Assembly: GCA_003149345.1 (NCBI GenBank)
Contig: QFWI01000011.1
Coordinates: forward strand, 682,001 to 746,000
DNA length: 64,000 nucleotides
DNA from: Vampirovibrio chlorellavorus
GTDB taxonomy: Bacteria; Cyanobacteriota; Vampirovibrionia; Vampirovibrionales; Vampirovibrionaceae
Direction: 5' to 3'
Notes under the pieces: model-generated
Seen by the model: only the letters and a program-made list of their open reading frames with translations
The model's database searches: none
Told to the model about the DNA's origin: nothing
In this document: one piece after another, positions 34,876-43,200 of the stretch
Layout: every line of letters begins with the position of its first letter
How positions within the stretch are numbered: position 1 is the first letter of the stretch
Program-made: the position numbers and the translations under genes

Positions 34876-35016
34876 GGAGCGTGTCCCACTACCAGCCATT
34901 TATAAGACTCCGTGCCGCTCAGGCAAAGGTAGGAAGCCTTGGGCAAAGCCCCTAACGCTTTATTTTAACTCGCTGTACTCAAACAGTTACAAATGGCTGG
35001 TAGTGGGACACGCCCC
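34876..35016 (-). repeat. Hairpin-flanked conserved element, copy 1
   Basis: Arms 34879-34901 and 34991-35013 are perfect 23-bp inverted repeats, extendable to 25 of 26 pairs (34876-34901 with 34991-35016). They enclose an 89-nt head. Read on the minus strand, the head begins GTAACTGTTTGAGTACAGCG and ends near CTGAGCGGCACGGAGTCTTA, and both parts recur in copy 2 at 54690-54835. The arms share no sequence with those of copy 2. It starts 6 nt after the stop codon of the SDR gene and has the same orientation as that gene. Confidence 0.85.
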
Positions 35017-35022
35017 TGAGCT

Positions 35023-35775
35023 TTAAACCAGCGGCTTCAGGGGGGTCAGGGTTAAATCCTTGATAAACACTTTCTCCGGTTGATTGAGGATGTAGGTTAC
35101 CGCTTCGGCCACGTGTTCCGGCTCTAGCATGCCGTCTCGCTTGGGGGCGGCGTCGTCGGTGTGCAGCCCCTGCCAGATGGCGGTATCCACCGCGCCGGGA
35201 TAGATGCCTATGACCTTGATGTTGTTGCTGCGCTGTTCCTCGGCCACCGCTTCGGTAATGGCGTATAGGCCAAACTTGGAGGCATCGTAAACGCCCCAGA
35301 AGGGGTAAGCGGTTTTGCCTGCCACCGAGTTGATGTTGATGATAATGCCGCCCGCCTGCTGTACCATGACCGGCAACACTCCGTGCATAAAGTAAATGGC
35401 CCCTTTCAGGTTGGTATCAATGGTGCGATCGATATCGGCAATGCTCATTTCCTGAAGCAGGCCCAATTTGGCGGCCACACCGGCGTTGTTGATCAGGACA
35501 TCGATTTTCCCGAAGGTTTTCTGGGTGGTTTCAATGACCCGTTGCACCTGTTCGACGTCTCGCACATCGCAAGCCAGGGGTAGGGTTTGCACGTTGGGAT
35601 GGGCCAGCGCTAAATCCTGGGAAAGCCGGGTTAATTTTTCCACGTTGCGGGCGCATAAAACCAGATGAATGCCCAAGGGGGCCAGATGGTGGGCGATGGC
35701 TTGCCCAATGCCCTGGCTGGCCCCGGTAATAATGGCGACTTGCCCCTGAAGATTGCTGGAAGAACTGGCTGGCAT
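35023..35775 (-). CDS. Short-chain dehydrogenase/reductase
   Basis: This 250-aa classical SDR has a Rossmann fold. TGASQGIG (17-24) binds the cofactor, NNAG follows strand 4, and the active-site Tyr and Lys lie in VYDASKFG, preceded by the serine of INSVAG. The arginine in CARN after strand 2 suggests NADP(H). The substrate is unknown. AAAGGAG precedes ATG 35775. Immediately after its stop lies the hairpin-flanked repeat element, which could act as a transcription or RNA-stability signal for this gene. Confidence 0.9.
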   Translation of the reverse strand: MPASSSSNLQGQVAIITGASQGIGQAIAHHLAPLGIHLVLCARNVEKLTRLSQDLALAHPNVQTLPLACDVRDVEQVQRVIETTQKTFGKIDVLINNAGVAAKLGLLQEMSIADIDRTIDTNLKGAIYFMHGVLPVMVQQAGGIIININSVAGKTAYPFWGVYDASKFGLYAITEAVAEEQRSNNIKVIGIYPGAVDTAIWQGLHTDDAAPKRDGMLEPEHVAEAVTYILNQPEKVFIKDLTLTPLKPLV

Positions 35776-35915
35776 GGAGACTCCTTTGAGGGATGACGAT
35801 GATTCGTATCTCGTAAGCGTATCTCTAAATTTCGGATTTGCAAAATCCGGTGCTGTGTTGTTTTTGTTTGAAATGTAAGCGCTTGTAAAGGGTGGAAATG
35901 CCCTTGCTGAAAGTG

Positions 35916-35924
35916 TGTTATGAT
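35916..35924 (+). promoter_or_regulatory. Extended -10 promoter of the exported-protein gene
   Basis: TGT-TATGAT (35916-35924) is an extended -10 element. No good -35 is present at 17 nt. The leader would be about 120 nt before ATG 36053. Confidence 0.45.
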
Positions 35925-36052
35925 ATTTTTAGTTGAATTATTGAGTGATGTACGTTTGGCAGTTTAGTTTGTAATTTGGCAGGGCATTGAGCTTTGCAGA
36001 ATCACTTTTTCGTTTTGTGATTTGGTTGAGTTATTTGTTGAAGGAGAATCAA

Positions 36053-36598
36053 ATGAATCGTTTTTTTAAAGGCGCCCTTTTGGCCGCCGCTGTTGCTGTG
36101 GCCATGGTTCCGGCCAACGTGTTCGCTGAGGGAGGCCCTTACGCCACGTTTGAAATCAAAGTGAATCCCAACCCGTCTGTCTCCAACCTGAGCCCGGCGA
36201 TTGTAGAGCCCATTACCAAGGATCAGGTTTCTTTCCACATCATCAACAACACTGGTAAAGCCCTGTTTTTCAATGGGAACGATGGTCAGTACATTCCTCT
36301 GGTTTCCAACAACACTGTGACCGTTCCTTACAAAGCCGGAGAGGCATACAAAGTTGTAGATGCCGATGGAGCCACCGTGGCTGAATGGGATTTGAATGGC
36401 CGTATGGAAGGCCAGGTGCCCAACGTGTCCTCTGCCTCCAAAGAGCAGTTTGCCGCTTGGGGTAGCACCTTGCAGCAAGTCATCGAAAACCAGAAAGTGG
36501 CTTATCAGGAGCCTGCCGCCAAGCCTGAGCCTCGCTACTATGAAAGCCGCTCTTCCCGCAGCGCTTCCAGTGGCACCACCGTTCGCGGCTACTGGTAA
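36053..36598 (+). CDS. Exported protein with Ser/Arg/Tyr-rich tail, unknown
   Basis: This 181-aa protein has a clear signal peptide (MNRFFKGALLAAAVAVAMVP, cleavage likely after VFA at about 27). A beta-rich middle domain (about 35-115) includes VSFHIINNTGKALFFNG, which looks like a small sandwich, and a short disordered tail holds YYESRSSRSASS. AAGGAG lies before ATG 36053. It is monocistronic with its own terminator, so it is probably an abundant periplasmic or outer-surface protein. No family is recognised. Confidence 0.75.
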   Translation: MNRFFKGALLAAAVAVAMVPANVFAEGGPYATFEIKVNPNPSVSNLSPAIVEPITKDQVSFHIINNTGKALFFNGNDGQYIPLVSNNTVTVPYKAGEAYKVVDADGATVAEWDLNGRMEGQVPNVSSASKEQFAAWGSTLQQVIENQKVAYQEPAAKPEPRYYESRSSRSASSGTTVRGYW

Positions 36599-36629
36599 CC
36601 TCATTTTCCGCTCATTGCGGATTCAACTC

Positions 36630-36670
36630 AAAAATCCCGTCCCGGTTCAAGGCCAGGGCGGGATTTTTTT
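36630..36670 (+). terminator. Terminator after the exported-protein gene
   Basis: AAAAATCCCG plus CCC pairs with GGGCGGGATTTTT and ends in a run of T. Confidence 0.85.
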
Positions 36671-36721
36671 CAGAGATCAGTTTAAGGGTTTAGATTCAGG
36701 AATCAGAACGCTGCAAAGGGG

Positions 36722-37039
36722 CTAGGCGGATTGGCTGACAGCACCATTCAGTCGTTCGGGATACCACAGGGTAATGGGGCTTTCAAAGCCCATAATAAAA
36801 AAGTCACAGCCAAAGGCTTTGAGCTGCTCCAGGGCTTGATGAATTTCCACGGCGGAACATTCAAAATATTCAGCCATGCTGAGCAACGATGGCAGAAATA
36901 AGCACTGCTCACTGTCCTCGTGATATTGGGACAGCATGAGGGCAAGATAGCTTTGTATGTCCATCGACTGCAACTGGGCGCAGGTTTGGGTGGCTTGCGT
37001 CGTAAAATCCTGGGTCGATAGGGTTTGACTTTTGAACAT
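36722..37039 (-). CDS. Small protein with winged-helix (GntR-like) look
   Basis: This is a 105-aa protein. The segment LPSLLSMAEYFECSAVEIHQ followed by ALEQLKAFG (about residues 49-78) follows the pattern of a GntR-type helix-turn-helix (LPS-xxxLAxxxxVSxxTVxxALxxLxxxG). A hydrophobic beta wing (CDFFIMGFESPITLWYP) follows. It could be a DNA-binding regulator without an effector domain. AGAGGG lies upstream of ATG 37039. The DNA-binding call is pattern-based and unproven. Confidence 0.6.
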   Translation of the reverse strand: MFKSQTLSTQDFTTQATQTCAQLQSMDIQSYLALMLSQYHEDSEQCLFLPSLLSMAEYFECSAVEIHQALEQLKAFGCDFFIMGFESPITLWYPERLNGAVSQSA

Positions 37040-37075
37040 AAGAAAGCCCTCTTTTCTCTTCAGGGGAATTTCTGC

Positions 37076-37327
37076 TTAGGGGGATTGCTGTGGCGGATAA
37101 GCCGCTTCGGCGGAGCCTGCTAGCGAGTTCAAAGTGCTGGAGGCTGGCGCCTCAGGGGATGGTGGATCTGTTTTGTGATAACCCTCTGCTTTTTGGCTGG
37201 CGGACTCATTTCCGTCCTCTGATTCTTTACCGGTTTCTTTGCGGTTTGTGGCGTTCCAGTTGTAAAGCCCACTGCTGTTTTTGAGAGTGGCGTATTTCAA
37301 TCTGGTCACTGACATGGCGTTCCGCAT
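37076..37327 (-). CDS. Small hydrophilic protein, unknown
   Basis: This ORF of 83 codons starts at ATG 37327, which has GTGGAG 9 nt upstream. The middle is charged (KETGKESEDGNESASQK) and the end is Pro/Ala/Ser-rich, so the protein would be largely disordered. It precedes the winged-helix-like gene by 36 nt on the same strand and may be its operon partner. Coding potential is uncertain. Confidence 0.4.
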   Translation of the reverse strand: MRNAMSVTRLKYATLKNSSGLYNWNATNRKETGKESEDGNESASQKAEGYHKTDPPSPEAPASSTLNSLAGSAEAAYPPQQSP

Positions 37328-37550
37328 GGTGCAACGCTCCACTTGGTCGACTCTGCTAACTCCGGGTTCCAGCATGGTGGATGTGGCTTACCATGATTTA
37401 TATGGCTTAAAGTCATCTATCTTAAACCTAGCCGATGGAGGGGGCTGTGGGTTTGATTTGTGTTTTACGAACTATTTTTGATTTCTCGGAACGGACTGCT
37501 CACGACCGGCGGGCTTGCCCCAGGACTGGGGAGAGATGGCCGCTTCGCTT

Positions 37551-38114
37551 TTAGCCGCCAATGCGGGCATGCTGGCTCCAGTAGAGAATGGATTCGGCGA
37601 ACTCCTGTGCGGTGTAGGGCGTTTCCGGGCGTGTGCCCCCCTTTAAGCCCAGGAAATTACGGGCCATAGTCATGGGGCTCATGGGTTCCGCCTGCTCCGT
37701 GGTGTAGGCGTTGATAGAAATGATGTAAAAGTCCGCTTCCCGGGTGGCCGGGGCGTCCCCATCCTGAGCCAGGGTTTCGTGGCTATAGAGGATAACTTCA
37801 GCCCGGCGGGCGGGCATTTTTTCTCCCCCGGCTGCTTCCACCTGAATCAATCCAGCCTCTCCGGGCACTCTGGGGGCAAAGTGGGCCTTCAGGATGGTGG
37901 ACTCAGTGACGGGAACCACGCTGCTGAAAAAACGATGGCACGCCGCTTTCGGGACGGGCACCAACATGACCCCGCGGTTGTGGGGGGAGGGCTGGCCGTG
38001 CTGCCACTGGTCTTCTACCAGTTTTACCAGCTCATCCCAGTCCCCGGCAAAGTGATCGTACTTGCTAGCGGGGGTTTGCCGTTTGACAAAGTCTGAAACG
38101 CCAATGCGGGTCAT
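37551..38114 (-). CDS. DUF3228 family protein
   Basis: This 187-aa protein matches my memory of the DUF3228 family. It has VMLVPVP near the N-terminus, VEAAGGEKMPARRAEVILYS in the middle, and the C-terminal stretches MTMARNFLGLKGGT and AESILYWSQHA. The function of the family is unknown, and no catalytic motif is evident. It is soluble, without signal peptide. AGAGAGGA precedes ATG 38114. Its neighbours give no functional hint. Confidence 0.75.
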   Translation of the reverse strand: MTRIGVSDFVKRQTPASKYDHFAGDWDELVKLVEDQWQHGQPSPHNRGVMLVPVPKAACHRFFSSVVPVTESTILKAHFAPRVPGEAGLIQVEAAGGEKMPARRAEVILYSHETLAQDGDAPATREADFYIISINAYTTEQAEPMSPMTMARNFLGLKGGTRPETPYTAQEFAESILYWSQHARIGG

Positions 38115-38196
38115 GGGTCAGTCCTCTCTCTCTATGGATTCTCTCTTTCAGTTGGATTTTGGGAGGGCTTGAATACTGCAGGATTGCGCACTCTCT

Positions 38197-38242
38197 AACA
38201 AAATAAAAAACGCCGAACCCAAATGCAATCGGGTATGGCGTT
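38197..38242 (-). terminator. Terminator downstream of dinB (minus strand)
   Basis: AACGCC..ACCC pairs with GGGT..GGCGTT. On the minus strand the stem is followed by TTTTTTATTTT. It lies about 140 nt past the dinB stop. Confidence 0.7.
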
Positions 38243-38380
38243 AAAGCGCAAATATGAAAGAAGAGTTTTAAATTTGTTCCAGCCTTGTCCTTGTAATTGC
38301 ATAAAAACAAACATTTGCCAGCTTGGAACCATTTGTTTCGCTTTGTAAAGTTATTTTCCTGAAATCCTTGTCTTCAGCGC

Positions 38381-39484
38381 TTATGCGCCCAACGCCAGTT
38401 TGAGTTGTTCGGCATGTTGAACGGGTGGGGGGCCGGTTTCGGTATTCCAGAGTTTGGAAACGGACACTCCCAGCAAACGGACTGGCCGATGCTTGCTGGC
38501 TTCCGTCTGCCATAACAAGTCTGTGAGGGTCTGCATCATGCTTTCCAGTGTGTGAAAGGGGGTGGCCTGGGTACGACTGCGGGTAATTTGTTGAAAATCG
38601 GCGTATTTCACTTTCAGGGTCAGGGTTCTGCCATAGGTCTCATGCCGCCGCATCCAGTCCAGAACCTCGGTGGCCAGCGTGGAGAGTTCGGTGAGCATGG
38701 AAGCCGGATGGCTCAGATTCTGGCTAAAGGTTGTTTCTGAGCCGATTGATTTTCGGACCCAGTCCGTTTCCACGGGGCGATCATCTCTCCCCCGTGCCAA
38801 GTGGTAATAAAAAGCGGCGCTTTTCCCGAAGAGGGCCTCCAGCTCCTGGATACTCAGCGCTTTGAGATGGGCCCCGGTGTGGATATTCATGGCCTTCAGC
38901 TTGGGCTCGGTTTTTTGCCCGATGCCGTAAAAACGCCCAATGGGCAGCTCGTCAATAAAGCGTTGGGCCTTGTGAGGTGGGATCACGCAAAGACCGTTGG
39001 GTTTGTTATGGTCGGAAGCCACTTTGGCCAGAAACTTGTTATAGGAAACCCCGGCGGAGGCCGTCAGGCCGGTTTCCCGCAAAATCCGCTGCTTGATTTC
39101 GTAGGCAATCAGGGTGGCGGAAGGGTTGGTGCGATCCTGGCCGGTCACGTCCAGATAGGCTTCATCCAGAGAGAGGGGCTCAATCAGGCTGGTGTAGTCG
39201 GCAAAAATGGCCCGAATTTGTCGGGATACTTCTTTATAGGCTTCAAATCGGCCCGGCACCACAATCAGCTGCGGGCACAGCCGGAGCGCTTTGTAGGTGG
39301 ACATGGCGGATTTCACCCCAAAGGCCCGGGCCTCGTAACTGGCGGTGGCAATCACCCCGCGTTGTTCCGTGGTGCCACCCACAGCCAGCGGTAAACCCTG
39401 ATACTGTGGAAAGTCTCGCTGTTCCACGGCGGCGTAAAAGGCGTCCATGTCAACATGAATGATTTTTCGGCAGGGGGGTGTCAT
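38381..39484 (-). CDS. dinB: DNA polymerase IV
   Basis: DinB is a Y-family translesion polymerase. Motifs are HVDMDAFYAAVEQRD at the start, with the first catalytic aspartates, SLDEAYLDVTG for the second catalytic pair, and GIGQKTEPKLKAMNI, the helix-hairpin-helix. The 367 aa from ATG 39484 fit the family (about 350). The frame is open further upstream, but that part does not resemble DinB. The C-terminus KLALGA lacks an obvious beta-clamp peptide. It is a single gene, and no LexA site was recognised in the region before the start. Confidence 0.94.
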   Translation of the reverse strand: MTPPCRKIIHVDMDAFYAAVEQRDFPQYQGLPLAVGGTTEQRGVIATASYEARAFGVKSAMSTYKALRLCPQLIVVPGRFEAYKEVSRQIRAIFADYTSLIEPLSLDEAYLDVTGQDRTNPSATLIAYEIKQRILRETGLTASAGVSYNKFLAKVASDHNKPNGLCVIPPHKAQRFIDELPIGRFYGIGQKTEPKLKAMNIHTGAHLKALSIQELEALFGKSAAFYYHLARGRDDRPVETDWVRKSIGSETTFSQNLSHPASMLTELSTLATEVLDWMRRHETYGRTLTLKVKYADFQQITRSRTQATPFHTLESMMQTLTDLLWQTEASKHRPVRLLGVSVSKLWNTETGPPPVQHAEQLKLALGA

Positions 39485-39797
39485 GCGGGTTTGTATCTTG
39501 AATGCGGGATCATCGGTTGGTTGAATGCTAAAATCGAAAAAAAATTCGATAAAAAATAGTGTAGCCAACCTCATCGATTTGGGCAAGGGGACTGAGGCGG
39601 AGGAGTGAGTGTCTCGGTTTTTAAATTTAAAAAACAATTTTATTTGCAATTCAGAACGCTTTCGCAGCTTTTTTGCTGTAGGGGGTTTACATAGCTACCA
39701 TCACTTCACAAGACGCACTTCACAAGATGTCTTTGACCCTTTTGATTTTGTGATCTTGTGGGGTTTTCCCGACCCTTTCCCAACAGGAGATTTATGA
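39485..39797. other. Intergenic region between dinB and the Pro/Phe-rich gene
   Basis: These 313 bases hold no gene I can support. CACTTCACAAGA occurs twice about 15 bp apart (near 39704 and 39718). AT-rich stretches near 39540-39560 and 39620-39640 could hold the two divergent promoters. Confidence 0.35.
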
Positions 39798-40103
39798 ATG
39801 GCAATGCCTTTTCCACCCGCCGGGGCTCCCTTTACGCCTCAGTTCCCACCCGCCGCTGGCTTTGGGGATCCGGCCCTTTCCCAGGGTCCCGCACCCTTTC
39901 CGGGAGCCGCTGGTTTCCCGGCACCGGTGCCCACCCAGCCTTTCCCGGGTAGTCCTGCCCCATTGCCGGGTGCTTTCCCTCCACCTGCCCAGGGTTTTGG
40001 CCCTCAGGCCTTTCCGGCCCCTCAGCCATTTCCGGCTCAAGCCTTTGGCGCCCCTGCCGCCCCCATGTTTGGTTGCGGGCAAAAGCTGGACACTGAAGCC
40101 TAG
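39798..40103 (+). CDS. Pro/Phe/Ala-rich low-complexity protein, unknown
   Basis: This 101-aa protein consists almost wholly of P-F-P-A-G repeats (FPGAAGFPAPVP, QPFPGSPAPLPG, QAFPAPQPFPAQ) and ends with a single cysteine in MFGCGQ. It must be disordered. AGGAGA lies 7 nt before ATG 39798. The overlapping ATG 39794 is too close to that site and would read another frame. A terminator follows directly. It may be a linker-like or surface-sticky polypeptide, but no function can be assigned. Confidence 0.6.
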   Translation: MAMPFPPAGAPFTPQFPPAAGFGDPALSQGPAPFPGAAGFPAPVPTQPFPGSPAPLPGAFPPPAQGFGPQAFPAPQPFPAQAFGAPAAPMFGCGQKLDTEA

Positions 40104-40133
40104 CTGTATTGAGCCGCGTGTAATTCCATTTCA

Positions 40134-40168
40134 AAACTCCCTGAACGCCTTGGGCTTCAGGGAGTTTT
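40134..40168 (+). terminator. Terminator after the Pro/Phe-rich gene
   Basis: AAAACTCCCTGAA pairs with TTCAGGGAGTTTT. The downstream bases are T-rich. Confidence 0.85.
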
Positions 40169-40215
40169 TGTGTGGGCTGGTCAGCGAAATGTTTCCTCAT
40201 CAAGATCGGGCGTAT

Positions 40216-40221
40216 TATAAT
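40216..40221 (+). promoter_or_regulatory. -10 box upstream of the 42-aa gene
   Basis: A consensus TATAAT lies 65 nt before GTG 40287. The -35 region (TTTCCT at about 40193) is weak. Confidence 0.5.
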
Positions 40222-40286
40222 AGGGCTCAAGTCACTTGGTAGAATCGGCCATGGTTAACCAAGGCTGAAAAGGATAGGGAAGTACC

Positions 40287-40415
40287 GTGAGCGAATACGT
40301 ATTCAAGCTGAAAAAAGGGGATCTGGAGTTGGAGCTGAAAAGCGACGATGCCAAGTTTATTGAGACCCAGATGGACAACTGGCGGAATATGCTGGTCACG
40401 CAGGAAGAGAAGTAG
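40287..40415 (+). CDS. 42-aa protein matching the N-terminal domain of the downstream gene
   Basis: This short GTG-started gene has AGGATAGGGA upstream and a TATAAT box 65 nt before it. Its product carries FKLKKGDLELELKSDD, then FIETQMDNW. This aligns without gaps to YEMSLKKDGLFINLSSDD and FVSKQMDKW at residues 6-34 of the proline-rich protein encoded at 40703. Shared positions include LKK, SDD, F, QMD and W. The domain looks like two beta strands and a helix. The match of two neighbouring genes is good evidence that this short frame is real. The function is unknown. Confidence 0.7.
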   Translation: MSEYVFKLKKGDLELELKSDDAKFIETQMDNWRNMLVTQEEK

Positions 40416-40702
40416 GCGCTGGCTCTGCGCATAGGCCCTGGGTGGCGGAGACAGGCCCTTTGGCCAGGTTCTTGAAATCTCCACCACGCGTAGAATGTAT
40501 TATGGGTTATTACCTCCTATAATGGTGTTAATCGGCAACAGGCTGGCCACACAAGATTACGCAGGTTCCGCTTTTTGTTCAGTTGTTAGAAGTTGCCGGT
40601 GTCTTACAGGTTGCTGATGGCGGGGCCCCGTCCTTTGGGGAATGCCCTGCCCCTAGAGAGATAGTATTTGGCCCAGGCCGCACGGCAAGGAGTCTCGTAG
40701 TC

Positions 40703-41722
40703 ATGGATGCCCCACATCGTTATGAAATGAGCCTTAAAAAAGATGGGCTGTTCATCAACCTGTCCTCGGATGATGTCTATTTCGTGTCCAAGCAAATGGA
40801 CAAGTGGTTTCGGATTTTGCTGGATGACAGTTACGTGCCGGTCAGTCTGCCTAAGCCTGCCGCTGTGGCGGCTCCGCCTCTTCCGGTTCAGCCGCCCAGT
40901 GAACCTGTAGCCTCAGTCTCTGAAATCGTACCGGAAGCCCCTCCTCTTGAGGCGGTGCTTGCACCCCCTCCGCCGGAGGTCCCGGCCCCGGTAGCGGCTT
41001 CCTCTTCCCCTGAACTAGCGCCTGTACCCGCAGTCAGTGTCCCTGAAGTGCCAGTATTAACGCCTTCGGTTCCCTTGCCAGAACCTTTCGCTCCAGCCAT
41101 GGCTGCCCCGGTGCCAGCGCTCCCAGAGCCTGTTGCCCCCTTGTCGCCCCCGGTTGAATCGGCTGCCCCGGTTGCGGCTTCTCTACCCGTGGAGCCTTCA
41201 GACGTTTCCACCCCGCCTGCTTTATCGGTGGTGCCCCCAGCGGCCACCGTTCAGCCCGATAGCACCACGCCTCCCGATAGCGCTGCGCCCAAGGATGATT
41301 TTGAATCGGTCATGGACACGGTAATGCGCGATCTGGAAGCCCCGCCACCCCCGCTGCCCACCACCCCGGTGATTGAGACCCTTTATGAGCAATCCCTGGT
41401 GTCCGCGGACAGACCCATGAATCTGGATTTGGTCAACTCACTGGCCGATCTCTGCGATCAGGCCCAACCCGGCAGCTCTGAGGACTATTTGCTGCTGGCC
41501 GCTTATTACCTCAGTCATGTGGAGTCGCAAGCGTGTTTCTCCCTGAAGCGGATCAACGCCAATCTGGTGAAATCCGGCCTGACCCCGGTGAACCATAGTG
41601 CCCTGGAGGCGGTGTTGTCTAAGGGATACTTATCCATGGTGCCGGATCTCAGTGGCACCGCGGAAGTCAGCGAGTACAGCATGACCGATGACGGGCTGGC
41701 CTTCGTCAATCAGTTGTTTTAA
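40703..41722 (+). CDS. Three-part protein: small N-terminal domain, Pro-rich linker, winged-helix-like C-terminus
   Basis: I recognise no family for this 339-aa protein. Residues 4-42 repeat the domain of the 42-aa protein encoded just upstream. Residues about 50-225 are a Pro/Ala/Val/Ser-rich disordered linker. The C-terminal 110 residues (from about 228) look helical, with FSLKRINANLVKSGLTPVNH and SMTDDGLAFVNQLF resembling a winged helix. AAGGAG lies 10 nt before ATG 40703, which fixes the start; the longer open frame upstream is not supported. It may tether two activities or bind DNA at one end. Confidence 0.7.
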   Translation: MDAPHRYEMSLKKDGLFINLSSDDVYFVSKQMDKWFRILLDDSYVPVSLPKPAAVAAPPLPVQPPSEPVASVSEIVPEAPPLEAVLAPPPPEVPAPVAASSSPELAPVPAVSVPEVPVLTPSVPLPEPFAPAMAAPVPALPEPVAPLSPPVESAAPVAASLPVEPSDVSTPPALSVVPPAATVQPDSTTPPDSAAPKDDFESVMDTVMRDLEAPPPPLPTTPVIETLYEQSLVSADRPMNLDLVNSLADLCDQAQPGSSEDYLLLAAYYLSHVESQACFSLKRINANLVKSGLTPVNHSALEAVLSKGYLSMVPDLSGTAEVSEYSMTDDGLAFVNQLF

Positions 41723-42054
41723 AGGGCTGATTTTTCGGTTTTGGATTTCACGATATCCCCTCGGCAATGGATTCTGAAATTGCGAATCCTGTTTTTACAG
41801 GCTGAAAAGCACTTTTTTTTCTGTTAATCTTTTATTCAAGTAGGCGAATCCAAGAGTCGGGAAATTCACCAGAAGAGTCCTCCGGTAAATTTCCTCCGGG
41901 CAGACTGGCCAAGACAGTCAGGCGCTGTTCTGCCAGAGTTCTCGTTCCCGCCGGGCCTGCCCAACCACTCTCTCACCAACGACACCAATCGAAGGTATCA
42001 ACGTCTTTTACCATTCCCTCTCGTTAAAAGCACCTCTTGCAAGAAGGTACCATT
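41723..42054. other. Leader and control region of prs
   Basis: No gene is seen in these 332 bases. A T-rich stretch follows a weak GCTGAAAAGC-type hairpin near 41800-41820, probably ending the previous transcript. The remaining 200 bases are C-rich before the AGAAGG ribosome site of prs. Confidence 0.4.
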
Positions 42055-43071
42055 ATGGAGGATAACGACTTGGCTATCGAGCTTCGCTTGCCGGATCTGG
42101 AAATCGAAAGCGGTATTCACGACACCAGCAAGGTTAAAATCTTTACCGGGCGAGCAAACCCCCGTTTGGCCCAGGAAATTGCCCGTTATCTCGGTACCGA
42201 ACTCAGCAAAGTGGAAATCAAAAACTTCAGCGATGGGGAAACCTACGTTCAGGTGAAGGAAAACGTGCGGGGCTGCGATGCCTTTATCGTGCAGCCCACC
42301 TGTAACCCGGTCAACGACAATATTATTGAGTTGTTGATGATTATTGACGCCCTGAAGCGGGCCAGCGCCAATACCATTACGGCTGTTATTCCCTACTATG
42401 GCTACGCCCGCCAGGATCGTAAAACCGCGGGACGTGAGCCTATTTCCGCTAAATTAATGGCAGACCTCATTACCACTGCTGGCGCCACGCGCGTGGTGGC
42501 TATGGATTTGCACACTGGCCAGCTGCAAGGCTTTTTCAACATTCTGGTGGATCACCTGTACGCCACCCCGGTCTTGCTGCGCTACATTCAACAGAAAAAT
42601 CTGGAAAATATTGTGGTGGTCAGCCCCGATGCCGGTGGGGTGGAGCGGGCCCGGGTCTACGCCAAAAAGCTGAACGCCCCCATTGCCATTATCGATAAGC
42701 GTCGTAGCGCGCACAATGTGGCCGAAGTGTTCAATATTATCGGGGACGTGCGCAATCGGACGGCCATTATTGTGGATGACATGATTGATACGGCTGGCAC
42801 GGTTTGCTCAGCCGCCCAGTTGATTTTAAACGAAGGCGCTGAGGCTGTTTACGCCATGGCGGCGCATCCGGTCTTTTCCGGCCCCGCTGTGGATCGCATT
42901 GCTGATTCCGTCTTTAGCGAAGTGATCGTGACCAACTCCATCCCCTTGAGTCCCGCCGCTCAGGAGTTGGAGCGCACCGGCAAGATTGTTCAGCTTTCGG
43001 TGGCTCCCATTTTAGGTGAAGCCCTGGGTCGTATTCACGATCATCAGTCTGTGAGCGAGATGTTCCAGTAA
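42055..43071 (+). CDS. prs: Ribose-phosphate pyrophosphokinase
   Basis: Prs makes PRPP from ribose 5-phosphate and ATP for nucleotide, histidine and tryptophan synthesis. The 338-aa protein shows KIFTGRANPRLAQEIARYLG at the start, the ATP loop YYGYARQDRKTAGREPI, AMDLHTGQLQGFF, and the PRPP-binding VDDMIDTAGT. It has about 20 extra residues at the N-terminus relative to typical Prs. AGAAGG lies 7 nt before ATG 42055. It is a single gene with a long leader, which leaves room for regulation. Confidence 0.96.
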   Translation: MEDNDLAIELRLPDLEIESGIHDTSKVKIFTGRANPRLAQEIARYLGTELSKVEIKNFSDGETYVQVKENVRGCDAFIVQPTCNPVNDNIIELLMIIDALKRASANTITAVIPYYGYARQDRKTAGREPISAKLMADLITTAGATRVVAMDLHTGQLQGFFNILVDHLYATPVLLRYIQQKNLENIVVVSPDAGGVERARVYAKKLNAPIAIIDKRRSAHNVAEVFNIIGDVRNRTAIIVDDMIDTAGTVCSAAQLILNEGAEAVYAMAAHPVFSGPAVDRIADSVFSEVIVTNSIPLSPAAQELERTGKIVQLSVAPILGEALGRIHDHQSVSEMFQ

Positions 43072-43200
43072 GCGGACAGTAGTCCCTGCTTGCGGCGCTT
43101 TGAGAAATCGGGCATTTCCGGCCCGAGAATAGACCCTGGTGGTTCTTTCATCGTATGATGGGGCATTCATCTTTTACTGCTTTGAAGGAGTGTGACTGCC

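Noticed and set aside
38268..38513. 81-codon minus-strand frame at the 3' end of dinB
   Set aside because: Overlaps the dinB coding end in another frame, without ribosome site or recognisable features.
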